Positions 34,891 through 46,660 of a DNA stretch of 64,000 bases are shown here, piece after piece (position 1 is the first letter of the stretch; every line of letters starts with the position of its first letter). This DNA is from Diaporthe sp. PMI_573. Taxonomy: Eukaryota; Ascomycota; Sordariomycetes; Diaporthales; Diaporthaceae. Under the pieces are notes generated by a model that did not search any database, was not told the origin of the DNA, and worked only from the letters and a program-made list of their open reading frames with translations. The stretch is from NCBI GenBank assembly GCA_021399435.1, contig JAJTUP010000033.1, forward strand, positions 744,001 through 808,000. The letters run 5' to 3'. A program made the translations under genes and the position numbers.

Positions 34891-37033
34891 TCAGTAAGAC
34901 CAAGGACGAGCTTTGAAGTGTGATGCTTCTTCCGGCTTGCCCTCCCTTGGCCAGTTGACCTCATCAGGGTTGAGATACCATGAAGGGTCGCCCTCGGTTT
35001 CGGTCACACTCCAGCCATTGCCCAGCCATCTCAGCCTATTGCCTGTGGGGTCGGTGCTCTGGAAGTTGAAGTCTTCCCAGCGCGGGCTTTGCAGTACGTC
35101 GAGAGCATGAAGGGTTGAACCTGGCCAAAGTCCAATGATCCAATTGCCGTTACCCCCATCGCTTCGGTACCATGACTTGCACTTGGGCGAGAGGTGTGAT
35201 GTTAGCTAACGCCTCTCTTGGGAATAGACTCCACGGCACTTACCTTATCCAAGTAAACTGTGTCTGTGAAATAGGACCCAATATACTGTTGGAAGTCCCT
35301 GACCCTCTCCGCCTTGGGCTCTACTGTGGTATAGTCCTCTTTCTGCATTTTGCGTAATATCTTGACGCAGTAATCACACTCGCTCTCAAGGATCTTGGTG
35401 AGGGAGCCAAAGCCAATGGCGCTGTTCGGCCCAAACATCATCAGATAGTTTGGAAAGCCGTCCACCATGACGCTCAGGTAGCTCTCCGGATGTGGGCTCC
35501 AGCGTTGTGCGAGTGTCACCCCATTGGAACCTACAACTTCGAAATTGGGCGGCGCGCTCGTCCTGAAGCCTGTGGCACACGCCAGCGCGTCAACTTGGAC
35601 CTCTCGACCGCTGACAAGCTTGACCCCGTTCTCGGTAATCTCAGCGATGGTCTCGTTGATGACCTGGACGTTGTCTTGGCTCAGGGCTTCAAGATAGCCT
35701 TTCCCCGGGGTCAGGCGTCGACACCCAGGGGCAAAGGTCGGGATGATAACATCAAAGAGCTCGGGCTTCTTGGCGAGCTTCTCCCTCATCGACGCCGTGA
35801 AGGCCTTGATGAGCTCCTTCTGCATGCCTGAGCCGTGGATAGTACCCTCGTGGATGACGTTACCTCCATCCTCGATGACCTTGCGAAATTTGAGGTACTC
35901 CTCCTGGTTTGAGGCGAGAGCTTGCCGCTTTTCCGGCGTCACTATATTCGAGGGTAGCCGGCCGGTCAGTAAATAGACGGTAGATATTTACACATGTGTG
36001 ACAACCGCGGAAACAAGCCAGGGGAAAGGGACAAAAAGACAAAGAAAACGAAGTAACAGAATATGAAAATGAAGACAGGAAGAAAAGACTTCTAGGCTGA
36101 CGGGTGTAAAGGAGAGGATTCAGACTCACGCCCATCTTGGTCAAGACCAAGTGCAGTCATCGCAGCGTCACCGAACGCGTTTGATGATATCCAAGTGGGT
36201 GAGCGCATGAAAACCGTCATGTTGACGCCTTCCACGGGCTGCAGGCTCGGTACGATCTGTATAGAACTGGAACCATTTCCAATAACACCGACTCGTTTGT
36301 TGCGGAAATCGTACCTTGAAATCTCGTCAGCTCTCACTGCCCGACGAAGCAGGTTGTACGCCCATTGGGGGCGTATATACATATCGTTCATATTCACCAC
36401 GTCCAATAGGCGTTAATATGACCTGTCGCGCGTTACTCACTCCTCATCCCACTCAGCCGAGTGCAGCAGCTTCCCTCGAAACCTTTCAAGCCCAGGCACT
36501 TGTGGCCAGGCGACCTCGTTCAGCTGGCCTCGAGCCGTGACGACAAAGTCTACGTCGTGCTCCTCGAAGGTCTCGCCAGTATCGACCTTCTGCACCCGGA
36601 CAGCCCACTTATTGGCCTCGGCATCCCATGCACATCGTGTGACCTTGTGCTGCGTCTTGATGAAGCGTACTGCGCCAAACCTTTCCGCAACGCCTTGCAG
36701 GTAGGCCTGGATCTCTCGCCCAGGTGCATATAGGGATGACCAGTGGGGGTTTGGCGCAAACGTGTACTGATATGAGTGAGATGGGATGTCACAAGCCAAG
36801 CCGGGATATTTGTTCAGCCACCAGACCCCCCCGACGCCCTCGTTCTTTTCGTACACGACAAGATCGATGTTTCTGATCCGTTCGGGTATCCTGATGGCCG
36901 CACAGATCCCAGAGAACCCAGCGCCGATTACTCGGACCTTGAGCCGCCTCGAGTTTTCCACAGGCTCGTCTTTTAGCGTAAAAGAGCTGGTGCCGTTGGT
37001 GGTGGTTCCGACTGGGCCAGTTGGATGAGCCAT
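34891..37033 (-). CDS. FAD-dependent monooxygenase, Baeyer-Villiger type
   Basis: Predicted NADPH/FAD flavoprotein that inserts oxygen into ketones or hydroxylates; such enzymes often serve secondary metabolism, but the substrate is unknown. Exons: 37033-36441, 36314-36130, 35941-35244 and 35181-34891 (introns 126, 188, 62 bp), giving 588 residues with all phases consistent. The N-terminal FAD-binding fold is VIGAGFSGICAA. The Baeyer-Villiger fingerprint FxGxxxHxxxW is seen as FRGKLLHSAEW. The NADPH fold is VGVIGNGSSSIQ, and the ATG motif is CATGFRTSAPPNF. The gene appears intact although RIP-mutated transposons start within 1 kb of its 3' end. No neighbouring biosynthetic genes are in the window. 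Confidence 0.88.
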
Positions 37034-38385
37034 CTCCAAGGATTTTCTGCTGTCTCTACCGTAGACGACCTGGTCGCGGGTGGGTTGTATCCAATGACTG
37101 ATAGCGATGCGTGTGCGACAGCCTTCGCCCACAGCAATATATCTATATGTAAGTATATGTAAATAGGAATTATGAATATTAGGGAACCAGGAGGAGTCGA
37201 GGAGGGCACCTGCTCTAACAGCGGTATCAGTGTGGCTGTTTCATTGCGGGTAATTCGAGGCCCGAAGATATCAAACCGTCCTGGCGTGGGGAACGTTGCT
37301 GCGGTAAGTTATAGTCTGTATCCTTCCTACCCGCTGGTCACTTCCGAGCGGCAATCGTCGCGACCGACGCTCGCTTCCAAGCATGACAACTCTCTCACTA
37401 AGCCGGTTTGAGTGGCCCCCTGCTCTCGGGATTGCCTCTGATCCGGGCGTGGGAGGCCGCGGCCGCCAGTCCTGTCCCCTGGTCCCATGACGCCTATAGC
37501 CGAAAGGCCGGCGCGGGGAAGGTGCGGAGATGTTGCTGCGTCGGCAAACAGCATTTCGACCCTTTGTGGGCCGCTAGGCATGACTTTGTTCCAGGAACCC
37601 AGGCAGACTCCTCTCAAGAGCTGTAATGGCGCAGAGGTGCATTGCCTGCTACGCGGCCACGGCATCTACATGCAAATCACCTGGGCAGTACTCACCACCC
37701 AGAGTCCTACATTTTCACCTCCCAGAGAACAAATCCCAAGCTCCCACATCTAAACCTCCTGCCTCCTAGCCCCATGTCCCTCCTCGCCCCTGTCCCTCCT
37801 AACCTCTTATAGCCTCGAAGATTCCCAAGTCTACAGGTCACAGCAGCCAGGATGGCGATCGAGACCGGGCTGCGGGGTTTCATCACCCAATTGTGTATAT
37901 ATATGTGACGAAGAACTGATTCAGCATGTCTCGAATCTCGCCTGGGATAACCTCATGAAGGATAAGCATACCGGTAATGACAGTCGACTGATCCCCGAGA
38001 TACTTGTACCCAAGGTAAACCCATCTATGGTTGAACATTCTAGTATAATGTTCTCTTCTCTCATGGAACGGCCTCCCCTTGGGACGATGACCTTACCTGG
38101 GAGGTACATGGCGGTGTGGTGGCGGTGGGAAAGTGACCGTGGACATTGGACGCACCTTGCTCCTGGTGAGCTGGGCAGGCAGAGTCCGTGTGATGCGAAT
38201 CGCTTCTCGACTTGTGAGCTAGATTATCACGGGTTCACGCAGACAGGTGGAGATCCAGAGCACTAGAGCTTGACTCTCAAATCTTCGAATTTGACTATTG
38301 CACAGGGTGTCCAGTCTCTCTAGACACAGGGATGGCACAAAAGAAAACCCCGGTATACTGTATCTGCATCGTCTATGTTGAGCGC
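37034..38385. other. Intergenic region upstream of the monooxygenase
   Basis: 1.35 kb of GC-balanced DNA between the monooxygenase start and the ATP4 stop. Short frames exist but none has codon use or motifs of a gene. Confidence 0.5.
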
Positions 38386-39420
38386 TTATTGGGCCTTGGA
38401 GGAGACGATCTCTGTGAGCCGTGTCAGCAACTGAGAAGTCCCAATGGGTCAGTAGACGGATCGCTGGGACGGACGCACTCTCGACATCAGCCACGCTTTG
38501 CGCCAGAATCTGCTGCAGGACCTTGGGGTTCTCCAGCTCCTTCTGGACCTTGGCAATGATGGAATCAGCCAGTTCCTTCTGCTGGCGCTGCTTGACCTGG
38601 CCCTCGTAACGGACCCAGGAGTCCAGGACGGCCTTGGCCTCGGCGGCCAGGGCTGTCTTCTGGTCCAGCTCGTAGGCCTCAGCCTCGAGCCTAGCGGTCT
38701 CCTACATCGAAGTGGTCAGAAGCCGTACGTTGCGGTGGGGTGCGGGTGCGCCGGGGGGCGGGACGTCGGCAGCATGGCATACCTTGGAGACCTCGAACAG
38801 GCTCTTGGTGACGTCGACGACACCCTCCATCTGCTTGACGTTCTCGATACGGTCCTTGACGGCCTGGGTGTGGTCGGAGCGGGCAGCGTTCAGGATGCCG
38901 GCGATCTTCTTGCTCTGACCCTGGGCCCACTCGCTGTAGGAGGGGCCGGCGTACTTGATGACGGCGCCCCAGACGCTCAGGAGACAGAAGGCGACGATGG
39001 TCTCCTCGTTGACGACATAGTACTCGTTACTGAGGGCGTAGGCGGACAGGCCGGCGGCGGAGGACAGGATGGCGGTCTTGGAGACGAGCGAGTTGCCGGG
39101 CAGGGCGTCGAGGATGGACTGGGCCTTCTTCTTGGGGTCCTCGGCGGGCACGTTGGACGAGTAGCGGGCGCTGGTGGCGTTGATGGCGGACGAGGAGGAT
39201 GCCAGGGCGGGCAGAGATCGGGGCAGGATGGAAGGCCGCAGACGGGCAGCCCCTGCGTCGGCGAGTAGAGCACAGCGCGTCAGTCTCGATCCAAGGCAGC
39301 TCAATTGCGGTCCCGGTGCAGCGGTGCGGGCGGGCCAATTGGGCGGGCAGGGGCGACGAGGGCATTCATTGCGGTCCGGACAAACTCACCGACAGCGCTT
39401 CTAGCCAAGCGGGACGCCAT
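38386..39420 (-). CDS. ATP4: Mitochondrial ATP synthase subunit 4 (subunit b)
   Basis: Peripheral-stalk subunit of F1Fo ATP synthase in the inner mitochondrial membrane. Exons: 39420-39390, 39252-38783, 38701-38479 and 38411-38386 (introns 137, 81, 67 bp), giving 249 residues. The N-terminus is an arginine/serine-rich presequence (MASRLARSAVG, RLRPSILPRSLP) ending near YSSNVPAEDPKKKAQ. Two hydrophobic stretches follow (AILSSAAGLSAYAL, TIVAFCLLSVWGAVIKY), then the long stalk helix (LDSWVRYEGQVKQRQQKELA, NPKVLQQILAQSVADVEK). The last exon is only 26 nt and adds IVSSKAQ. Divergent from NOC4. Confidence 0.94.
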
Positions 39421-39958
39421 TGTGATGTGGTGGGAGACGGGGTGGTGTGGGTTTTGCCGTGTCGGGCCTGGGACGGATTGGATGTTGGTGCGAGGTTGAG
39501 ACACTTTCTCGCAGGAACCTTTTGCTGTCGGGCGCTGACGGAGTTGCTCTCTTTGCTCCGAGAGAGGTTTGCGTGCTCTGCTACCACTCCACTAGCCCAT
39601 CCTGGGCAGCCTGAGCAGCCCAGGTGCCCCGAACACCCACCCAGCACAGGCACCCGGGTTGCCTACCTGGCCAAGCTCTCCCACTAACGCGGCTCGCCCG
39701 GGAAGAACTTCTGCCCTGTTAACCCACCGCGCCTGTCCTGTTAGCAGCCTCCCTCCCGCACACCTGTAAGTATCTACGTACCCAGGTGGGGGCCCGTTTT
39801 TTCTTTTTGGTTTTTGATATGTTTTTCTTGACCCTCCCTGCCGCCTCGACCCGTCCAACCCGGCTGCCGACGGACAACTTCTGTCCTTGGACTCTGATGC
39901 CCTTCTACTGCCCGGCCTCTGGCAAAGAACCCACAGCACTCTGAATTATCAGCAGTGC

Positions 39959-40004
<46 letters not shown>
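39421..40004. promoter_or_regulatory. Bidirectional promoter region, ATP4-NOC4
   Basis: 584 bp between divergent starts. It contains a CCAGGTACCC-like T/C-rich part and ends in a CA microsatellite directly before the NOC4 ATG. Confidence 0.5.
39961..40003 (+). repeat. (CA)21 microsatellite abutting the NOC4 start codon
   Basis: Uninterrupted CA repeats, 43 nt, ending two bases before the ATG at 40005. It therefore lies in the 5' leader. Confidence 0.95.
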
Positions 40005-40005
<1 letters not shown>

Positions 40006-41693
40006 TGCCGTCTGCAGTGGGAGTACGCAAGGCGTCTAAGCGGAAGAGACCAGACACAAATGAGCCGCCCAAGAAACGCGCACGATCCCAGAGTACGAGC
40101 AGCGACCGTAGCCAAGCCCAAGACGACGGCCACGGCCACGATCCCCAAGCCAAGATCCTACTTCTCGAGACAGCAATCCTCGAATCCAAACGAAACTACA
40201 ACAACATCACCACTCTGCTCCACATCGCCCGAGACAAGCACAAGGACGAGGATGAGGCACTGCTCGCCACAGTGGCCCTTTGCAGGGTCTTCGTCAGGCT
40301 CCTTGCTGCCGGCAGCCTCCTAAGGAAGAACAACTCTGCCGAGAAGGATGTTATCCTGGTGCATTGGCTGAGAGACCGCTTGTCTGAATACAACGAGGCC
40401 CTGCTGTCGTTCCTTGCCAGCGACGGCCACGCGCTTACCGCCCTGACGCTGTCCATGCGGCTGCTCAAGGCGCACGGCCAGTATCCGTACCGCGAGGGGG
40501 ACGAACACAGTTTCCCAAAGGTGCTTCTGAGGGACATCGTGGCCGCGCTGTGCCGCCCGGGGGCTGATCAAGTGCGGAGAGAGTTTGTCGAAAAGTTTGT
40601 CGACGAGTACGATGACATACGACTGTACACGTTCAAGGCCATCCAGGACAAGCTCGCAGAGCAGGGTATACGGTCGGGATCCCCGTCAAGGCCAGCAAGC
40701 GACGGTTCATTTGAGGCGGTCTTTGAGCTACTCTCCTCGATCGAGGGCGTCCCACAATCCCGCCAGGAGCTTGCCGACTTCTACGTTGACCCTCCAAAGA
40801 AGGAAAAAGGCCACGAGCTCTTCTCAGTCTCTAAACACAAGAAAGCGGCCCAGGACGCATGGCTAGCTCTGATGGGCCGGGACATGACAAGGGATCAAAG
40901 AAAACGTCTGCTAGACATCATGTCCGGGGTCATCGCGCCGTGGTTTACAAAGCCAGAGTTGCTGATGGACTTTCTCACCGACTGCTACGACTCAGGAGGC
41001 TCCATGTCCCTGCTTGCGCTCTCTGGTGTCTTCTACCTCATTCAGGAGCGAAACCTGGACTATCCTGCGTTCTACACCAAGCTTTACTCACTTCTGGACC
41101 CAGACATACTCCACTCAAAACACCGCTCTCGCTTCTTGCGCCTCCTCGACATGTTTCTCGCTTCCTCGCATCTGCCCGCCGCCATCGTGGCAAGCTTCAT
41201 CAAACGTCTGGCACGGCTCAGTTTGAACGCACCACCAAGCGCGATAGTCGCTATCATCCCGTGGATGTACAACCTCTTCAAGAAGCACCCGACCACCACA
41301 TTCATGATGCACCGTGTGCCCCGGACGGAAGAAGAGAAAGTAAAACTCGCCACCGAGGGCATGGATGACCCCTTCGACTCCGACGTGCAGGATCCCATGG
41401 AGACGCACGCCATCGATAGCTGCATCTGGGAGGTTGTGCAGCTCCAGACCCACTACCACCCCAACGTTGCCACTATCGCCAAGATCGTGTCAGAACAGTT
41501 CACCAAGCAATTTTACAACATGGAAGATTTTCTCGACCATTCGTACGCTAGCCTCCTCGAGGCGGAGATGGGGAAGAACATCCGGAGAGCGCCCGTGGTA
41601 GAATTTCAGATCCCAAAAAGGATCTGCCTGCCTCAGGATATAGCTTCGCAGCCGGAGACCAACCTCCAGGCGAAGCTCTGGGACTTCTCATAG
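40005..41693 (+). CDS. NOC4: Nucleolar complex protein 4 (Noc4/Utp19)
   Basis: Nucleolar protein that works with Nop14 in maturation and export of 40S pre-ribosomes. Single exon, 562 residues (yeast 552). The N-terminus is a basic nuclear/nucleolar signal (KRKRPDTNEPPKKRAR). The alpha-helical body leads to the conserved CBF/Noc domain (about 330-520): LALSGVFYLIQERNLDYPAF, YSLLDPDILHSKHRSRFLRL, SFIKRLARLSLNAPPSAI, IPWMYNLFKKHPTTTFM. The C-terminal ESCIWE-like motif reads AIDSCIWEVVQLQTHYHPNV. A polyadenylation-type AATAAA lies about 12 bp after the stop. Confidence 0.94.
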
Positions 41694-42042
41694 AGTTATG
41701 CGTTGAATAAAACTACCCAATTGATACCCCTTGACCAGTGTAATCAGACTCTGTTGTAGCAAGTAACAGAGACTGTAATTCAAAAGACTGTTGTAGGATT
41801 ACAGTGTCTTGTCATTTCAAAATATAGTACCCTAGTTAATTTATTATAAAGTTAGCCATTCTATAGACTATCAGCCTTCTTTGGATTCCACTTCTAGGCC
41901 GGAATTAACAGTAGGGTGAAGTAAGGGCTATATAGAGTAGTAGCAAGAGTCATTAAGCCTAACTTTAATAGACTTTAATTTAATTTACACTATATCTACC
42001 GTTAGTCATTTTATATATATACTAAGATATATAAATAAAGCA
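41694..42042. other. 3' flank of NOC4 grading into AT-rich DNA
   Basis: GC falls progressively from about 41800; nothing coding is seen before the pogo element. Confidence 0.5.
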
Positions 42043-42044
42043 TA

Positions 42045-42096
42045 ACGTCAGGCACCAACGAGCGAGACACCCCAGCGAGCGAGACACTTTTCCACC
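42045..42096 (+). repeat. Left terminal inverted repeat of the pogo element
   Basis: Pairs with the right repeat at about 43854-43905 with only a few C/T differences; both carry the doubled GAGCGAGACAC motif. Confidence 0.88.
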
Positions 42097-42146
42097 AACC
42101 CCTCTAGCCCAACTTCCAACCACGTTTTTTCGCGTCACATCTAAAA

Positions 42147-43799
42147 ATGAGCAAAACATAGGAAGCCATTATTCAAGCTACTATTCAAGCTATTAAATCC
42201 GACCCAAAACTAAGCTTTCGACGTACGGCAAAGAAGTATAATATCCCTCACTCAATACTTGCCTATAGAATGGCCGGCCAAACTACACGACGTGATACCC
42301 ACCCCAACAACAAGAGATTGACAAAAATAGAAGAGGAGGTACTTATCCAATACGTACTTGACTAGGATTCGTAAGGATATTTGCTTGTTCTTAAGGATAT
42401 TAAAAATATAGCAAATTCCCTGCTTCACGACCATAGTAGTAGCGCCGTTGGGATAAACTAGGTAGAGAGACTCGTTATGTTAGATACACGTCTTAAAACA
42501 CGCGTTAATCATATATATAACTATAGGAGGGCCCTATATGAAGATCCCGACGTAATAAACACATGGTTCAACCTTGTATCTAATACTTGTAAGAAATATA
42601 GCATCTCTGACTATAATACCTATAACTTTAACAAGTTAGGCTTTATAATGGGTGTTAGTTTGCCTAGAACTATGATTACATGTTTAGATTAGCAAGGAAG
42701 AGCAAAATAAATATAGCCTAGGAATCGTTAATAGGTAACAGGTATTGAGTTAATTAGTAGGGATAGGTGGTGTAGACCGCTATTTCTAATTGTAAAGGCA
42801 AAGGTTTACCTTGCAAGTTAGTATACTAAGGGTAGCCTCCCTAACAACTAGGTTATCAAAACAAGCCTAAATAGATAAATAACTAATAATATTGCTATAG
42901 AATGAATTTAATACTTTAAAAAACATACTACGCTATAGAAAAAAGATGTTTATTAGCTGTTACTTCTTGACAGGCATGGAAGCCACTACTCTATGGATTT
43001 TAAGCAATATTGTAAGATAAAGAACATTATTACCCTTTGTATACCTCCTTATTCATCCCATCTACTTCAGCTACTTAATGTTGGGTGTTTTAGTCTGCTA
43101 AAGAAAGCTTATAGTATAGAAATCTCCCTGTTTAGCAGGGCCTGGATTACCTATATTAATAAGACTAAGTTCTTTCTTGCCTTCCACACTACATATAAGA
43201 AGGTTTTTAAGCCAGAAACTATTAAGGGGGCTTTTAGAGGTATAGGCTTAATCCCATTTAATCAAGAAGCTGTACTTTCTAAGCTGGATATTAAGGTTTA
43301 AACACTAATAAGATAGCCAGGCTCCCTAATACTACCTATACCTTAGGTCTCCCAGACGCCATATAACTCAACAGAGGTAGCTTCTTAATCAACTCTAATC
43401 AAGGATCGCATCTCTCAACACTAGAGAAGCTCTCTAATACTAATTTTAGCTACTATTAACCAGTTAGTAAAGGAGACATAGTTATTAGCCCATATAGTTA
43501 CCTTATTAACCTAAGAGGCCTATACTCTTTAAGAGGCAAATATCACACTTTCTAAGTATTGGAGAGCTAAAAGAACCTATATACAGGATAGAGGGGTACT
43601 TCGTATATAGGATGCTAGGGAAATAATTAATGAAAAGGAAAAGGAAAAGAGGCTAGCTAGTAAAATAAGTAGTAGCGATAATAAGGCGGTCTGCGGTGAA
43701 CCGAGTAAGCGACGCTATGGTAACTGTGGCGAGACTAGGCATAATGCGCAAACATGTAAGAAAGATATAGAATCGTCTATAGATTCTGATTCTGATTGA
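42147..43799 (+). pseudogene. pogo transposase relic with C-terminal zinc knuckle
   Basis: One frame runs 550 codons from ATG 42147 to TGA 43797-43799 with no indels but many TAG/TAA stops. The N-terminal helix-turn-helix region (KLSFRRTAKKYNIPHSILAYR) is followed by the DDE catalytic region (LLDRHGSHYS, then IPPYSSHLLQLLNVGCFSLLKKAY). Near the C-terminus a zinc-knuckle-like block reads RRYGNCGETRHNAQTCKKD, as found in some fungal pogo transposases. Stops are mostly C-to-T or G-to-A type. Confidence 0.85.
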
Positions 43800-43907
43800 A
43801 TTCAATTGATTTTTTTTGTTGTGGTGCTGCAATTGAGGTTCCAGTGCTGTTGGTGTAGAAAAGTGTCTCGCTCGCTGGAGTGTCTCGCTCGTTAGTGCTT
43901 GACGTTA

Positions 43908-44956
43908 TAGGAAATAAAATAATAATTTCCTTTTATCTTATACTTTTAAAACTTTAATTATAGACTATTTATATTCTTTAAGCTTTTCTACTAAACTAAA
44001 ATGGTAAAAAATATTCTATAAATACAAGAAATAATATATCTTATGAGTAAGATTCATTATATATGGCTCTAAATAATAACTTTCTAATCTATTTTATATT
44101 ATAAATATTAGTATTAAGCTATATCTAATCTTTACTATTTATACTAATACTTTTAACTACTTAAAGTTAAAGCTATTATAAAATATAAGTCAGTCTAATA
44201 ATATTAAATACTATTAAAATATAAATTACTTAAAACAAACTATAAAAACTATTAAAATATAACTAATTACTAATAGCAAATTAAATGTCCTAGCTAAAAG
44301 ACTAGAATTAATAACCAAAGTTGTTTATTTTATAACAGTATATAAGCTTTATATTATTACAACCGCCCTTAAGGCCTTTTAGAGCTTCTAGACACTTAGA
44401 ATTTAAAAAAATAGTTTTAGACAATAGCATTTTAAGTCATAGCATTTAGTACTACTTATTATTAAATTAACTTAAAAGCTAATAAGAGGCCTAAAAATCT
44501 TAAACAAAATAGATAGTTTAATTTAATTTAATTAAATTGCTAAATAAATAGCCCTTTATAGAAGTATAGTTATAATATATTAATCTATATTAAGATATAT
44601 TTTTTAAAGAAATAATAAATTTTAAATTAGTCTTTTTATTTAAAAGAAAGTTTAAACTAAAGGACTTAAACTTTAGCTTTTTAGTTATTAATTAAAATAA
44701 ATTTAATTATTGTTAATAAATTAAATATTTTGGCTAAAAATATTATAGGACCGGGTATATAGACTAGGCACGTAGCTGGTAGTGCTAAAAATTACTATAT
44801 ATGCCTATAAATAGGGCTATAAGCTAGTAGGCCTATAGCTAGCCCTTTATTTCTTCTATAAGATTTAGTCTATTGTTAAAGCAATAACTATACTATTAAT
44901 AAATTAATATATAGCCTATTATATCTATACTTTATACTTATTTACCTAGTTCCTTA
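43908..44956. other. Very AT-rich intertransposon DNA
   Basis: About 1 kb, extremely AT-rich. A motif near 44286-44345 (CTAGCTAAAAGACTAGAATT) resembles the repeat seen at 34.2 and 34.6 kb and may be a third RIP-diverged copy. No gene. Confidence 0.5.
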
Positions 44957-44961
44957 GTACA

Positions 44962-45444
44962 TATTATAAACAGCCTCCTTCAGACCCCCAGACCCCTTCA
45001 GCCTCCTTCAGCCCCTTCAAAGCCCTTCTAGCCTCCCTCAGCCCCTATCCGCCTCCTTTAAAAAGAATAGGCTATCTATGCAAGCCTCTAGATATAAGTG
45101 GAGAAACTAGCTAGCTTAGCTTGGTAGAATCTTCTTATCGGAGTTATTCCTTCCGCCCTTTTCTATTTCTCTTTCTAGCCCTTGTTTTTCTCGAGTCATT
45201 ATTCTCTTTGTCGGAGGAATATACCTCTCTGAAGGTTCGAACCTTCTATGTATATATACCTAGCCTTTTCCTCTCAGATAGATAGTTAGTTCTTTAGTTA
45301 GATTAACTTTTTCCCTCCTATACCTAGCTTGCCTCCTCTTTCCTTGAATTTGTTCTCTGTAAGGTGTTGAAGAATATCTTGACTACAGCCTTACTATGTC
45401 CCTTTATCCTTAGCTTTCTACCCTTAATCTAGGTGTTTTTAACA
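44962..45444 (+). repeat. 5' LTR of copy C
   Basis: 483 bp, TATTATAAACAGCC...TTTTTAACA. Confidence 0.94.
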
Positions 45445-45539
45445 GCTTGATCTGACTCCCCTATCTTCCTACCTCTTTTCGTCCCCTCTTGGTTCCTATG
45501 ATGACTTTAGACTGGCAGACCCTTTTTGATTTCCTCCCC

Positions 45540-46660
45540 TCTATCCCTAGGGATTTTGTGGGAATTAATCCACTACTGTCTTCTGGAATCTCTGGCCCTT
45601 AGATTACCCTCGTCCTCTTTGCCTTCTCTTGAGGAGGCTAGTCTGCCTCCTAGACCTCTATTTAGGGCCCTATCTTTCCTGAAGATATAGATAGTCTAGG
45701 TAGGATAGTTCTTTTTACGTTCTATACTCTAGGATAAAGAATTGCCTAGAAGGAAATCTTTCCTTTAGCTTCTACCTCCTTCTTGTCCCAGCCACCCTCT
45801 TAGCCCTTAGTTCCTTACCTCTTGCCTCCTGACCCCTATTTAGGGGGTAAGGAAAAATTTAGATTTTTTACTACCTAACTGCAACTAGTCTTTTCTTTGG
45901 ACCTATTTTACTTCTCAGTAGATTTAGCTAAAATAGCCTATTTGGCCTTCTTCCTTTGAGATTCGGCCCTTTCTTGGTTCTCTCCCTATCTCGACCTTTC
46001 TATTAGCCTCTCTGATTTTATTACTTATTTGGAATTCTTCTCGGCCCTTTAAGCTGCCTTTAACGACCTAGATGCTCTTAGTATTACTGAAAGAGACTTA
46101 TGGGCTCTAAAATAGGAAACCTTCTGCTTAGCCTATTATTTAAAATTCGTCCCCCTTGTCTCTATTCTCAGCTAGACCTCTAATATGGTAAAAATCACTT
46201 ACTTTTGTAGAGGTCTAAAAGAGAACCTTAAGGACCTCCTAGTTGGTTAAGACATGCCTCTAGATTTTTCTTCTTACGCGAATAAGTATATTTTTCTAGA
46301 TAATAACCTCTTTGCTTGCTAGAAGGAAAAGAAAAGAATTTAGCCCCTGGTTTTAGCTTCTAACCTACCTACTATTTACCCTACTACCCCTGTTTTACCC
46401 CCTAGCCCTATGGAACTCGATTCTACCTAGAGGAAGGCCTACTGTAGGGCTAATAATCTCTATATCTACTGTGGCCAGCCTGGCCACTTTGTTTAGGACT
46501 GCCCTCACCCTGGGAGAAAGAAATTCTTAAATATTTCTTATACTTCTACCTCAGCCCTCCTAGCTTCTCTACCTCTAAATTCGACCCTTACTGCTACCCC
46601 TACTTTTTTAACAGCTCTTATTCCCTATAAAATGGGAAAAGAGAGCAGGTAGATAGCCTA
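45540..46660 (+). pseudogene. gag relic of copy C
   Basis: Gag domain relic with the best-preserved zinc knuckle of the family near 46461-46506 (YIYCGQPGHFV, stop, DCPHPG). TAG codons replace glutamine and tryptophan codons. Confidence 0.82.

Larger units (their letters stand above)
42043..43907 (+). mobile_element. pogo/Fot1-type DNA transposon (degenerate)
   Basis: 1,861-bp Tc1/mariner-superfamily element at 42045-43905 flanked by TA duplications (42043-42044, 43906-43907). The terminal inverted repeats are about 50 bp, starting ACGTCAGGCACCAACGAG on the left and ACGTCAAGCACTAACGAG on the right (complement). Each contains the motif GCGAGCGAGACAC in two close copies. The size and TA target fit Fot1-like elements. 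Confidence 0.9.

Noticed and set aside
38140..38260. tRNA gene suggested by a GGTTCACGC box near 38230
   Set aside because: No matching D-arm or acceptor stem could be folded.
38498..39268. 256-codon plus-strand glycine/valine-rich frame opposite ATP4
   Set aside because: Shadow of the ATP4 coding strand in GC-rich codons; composition is an artefact.
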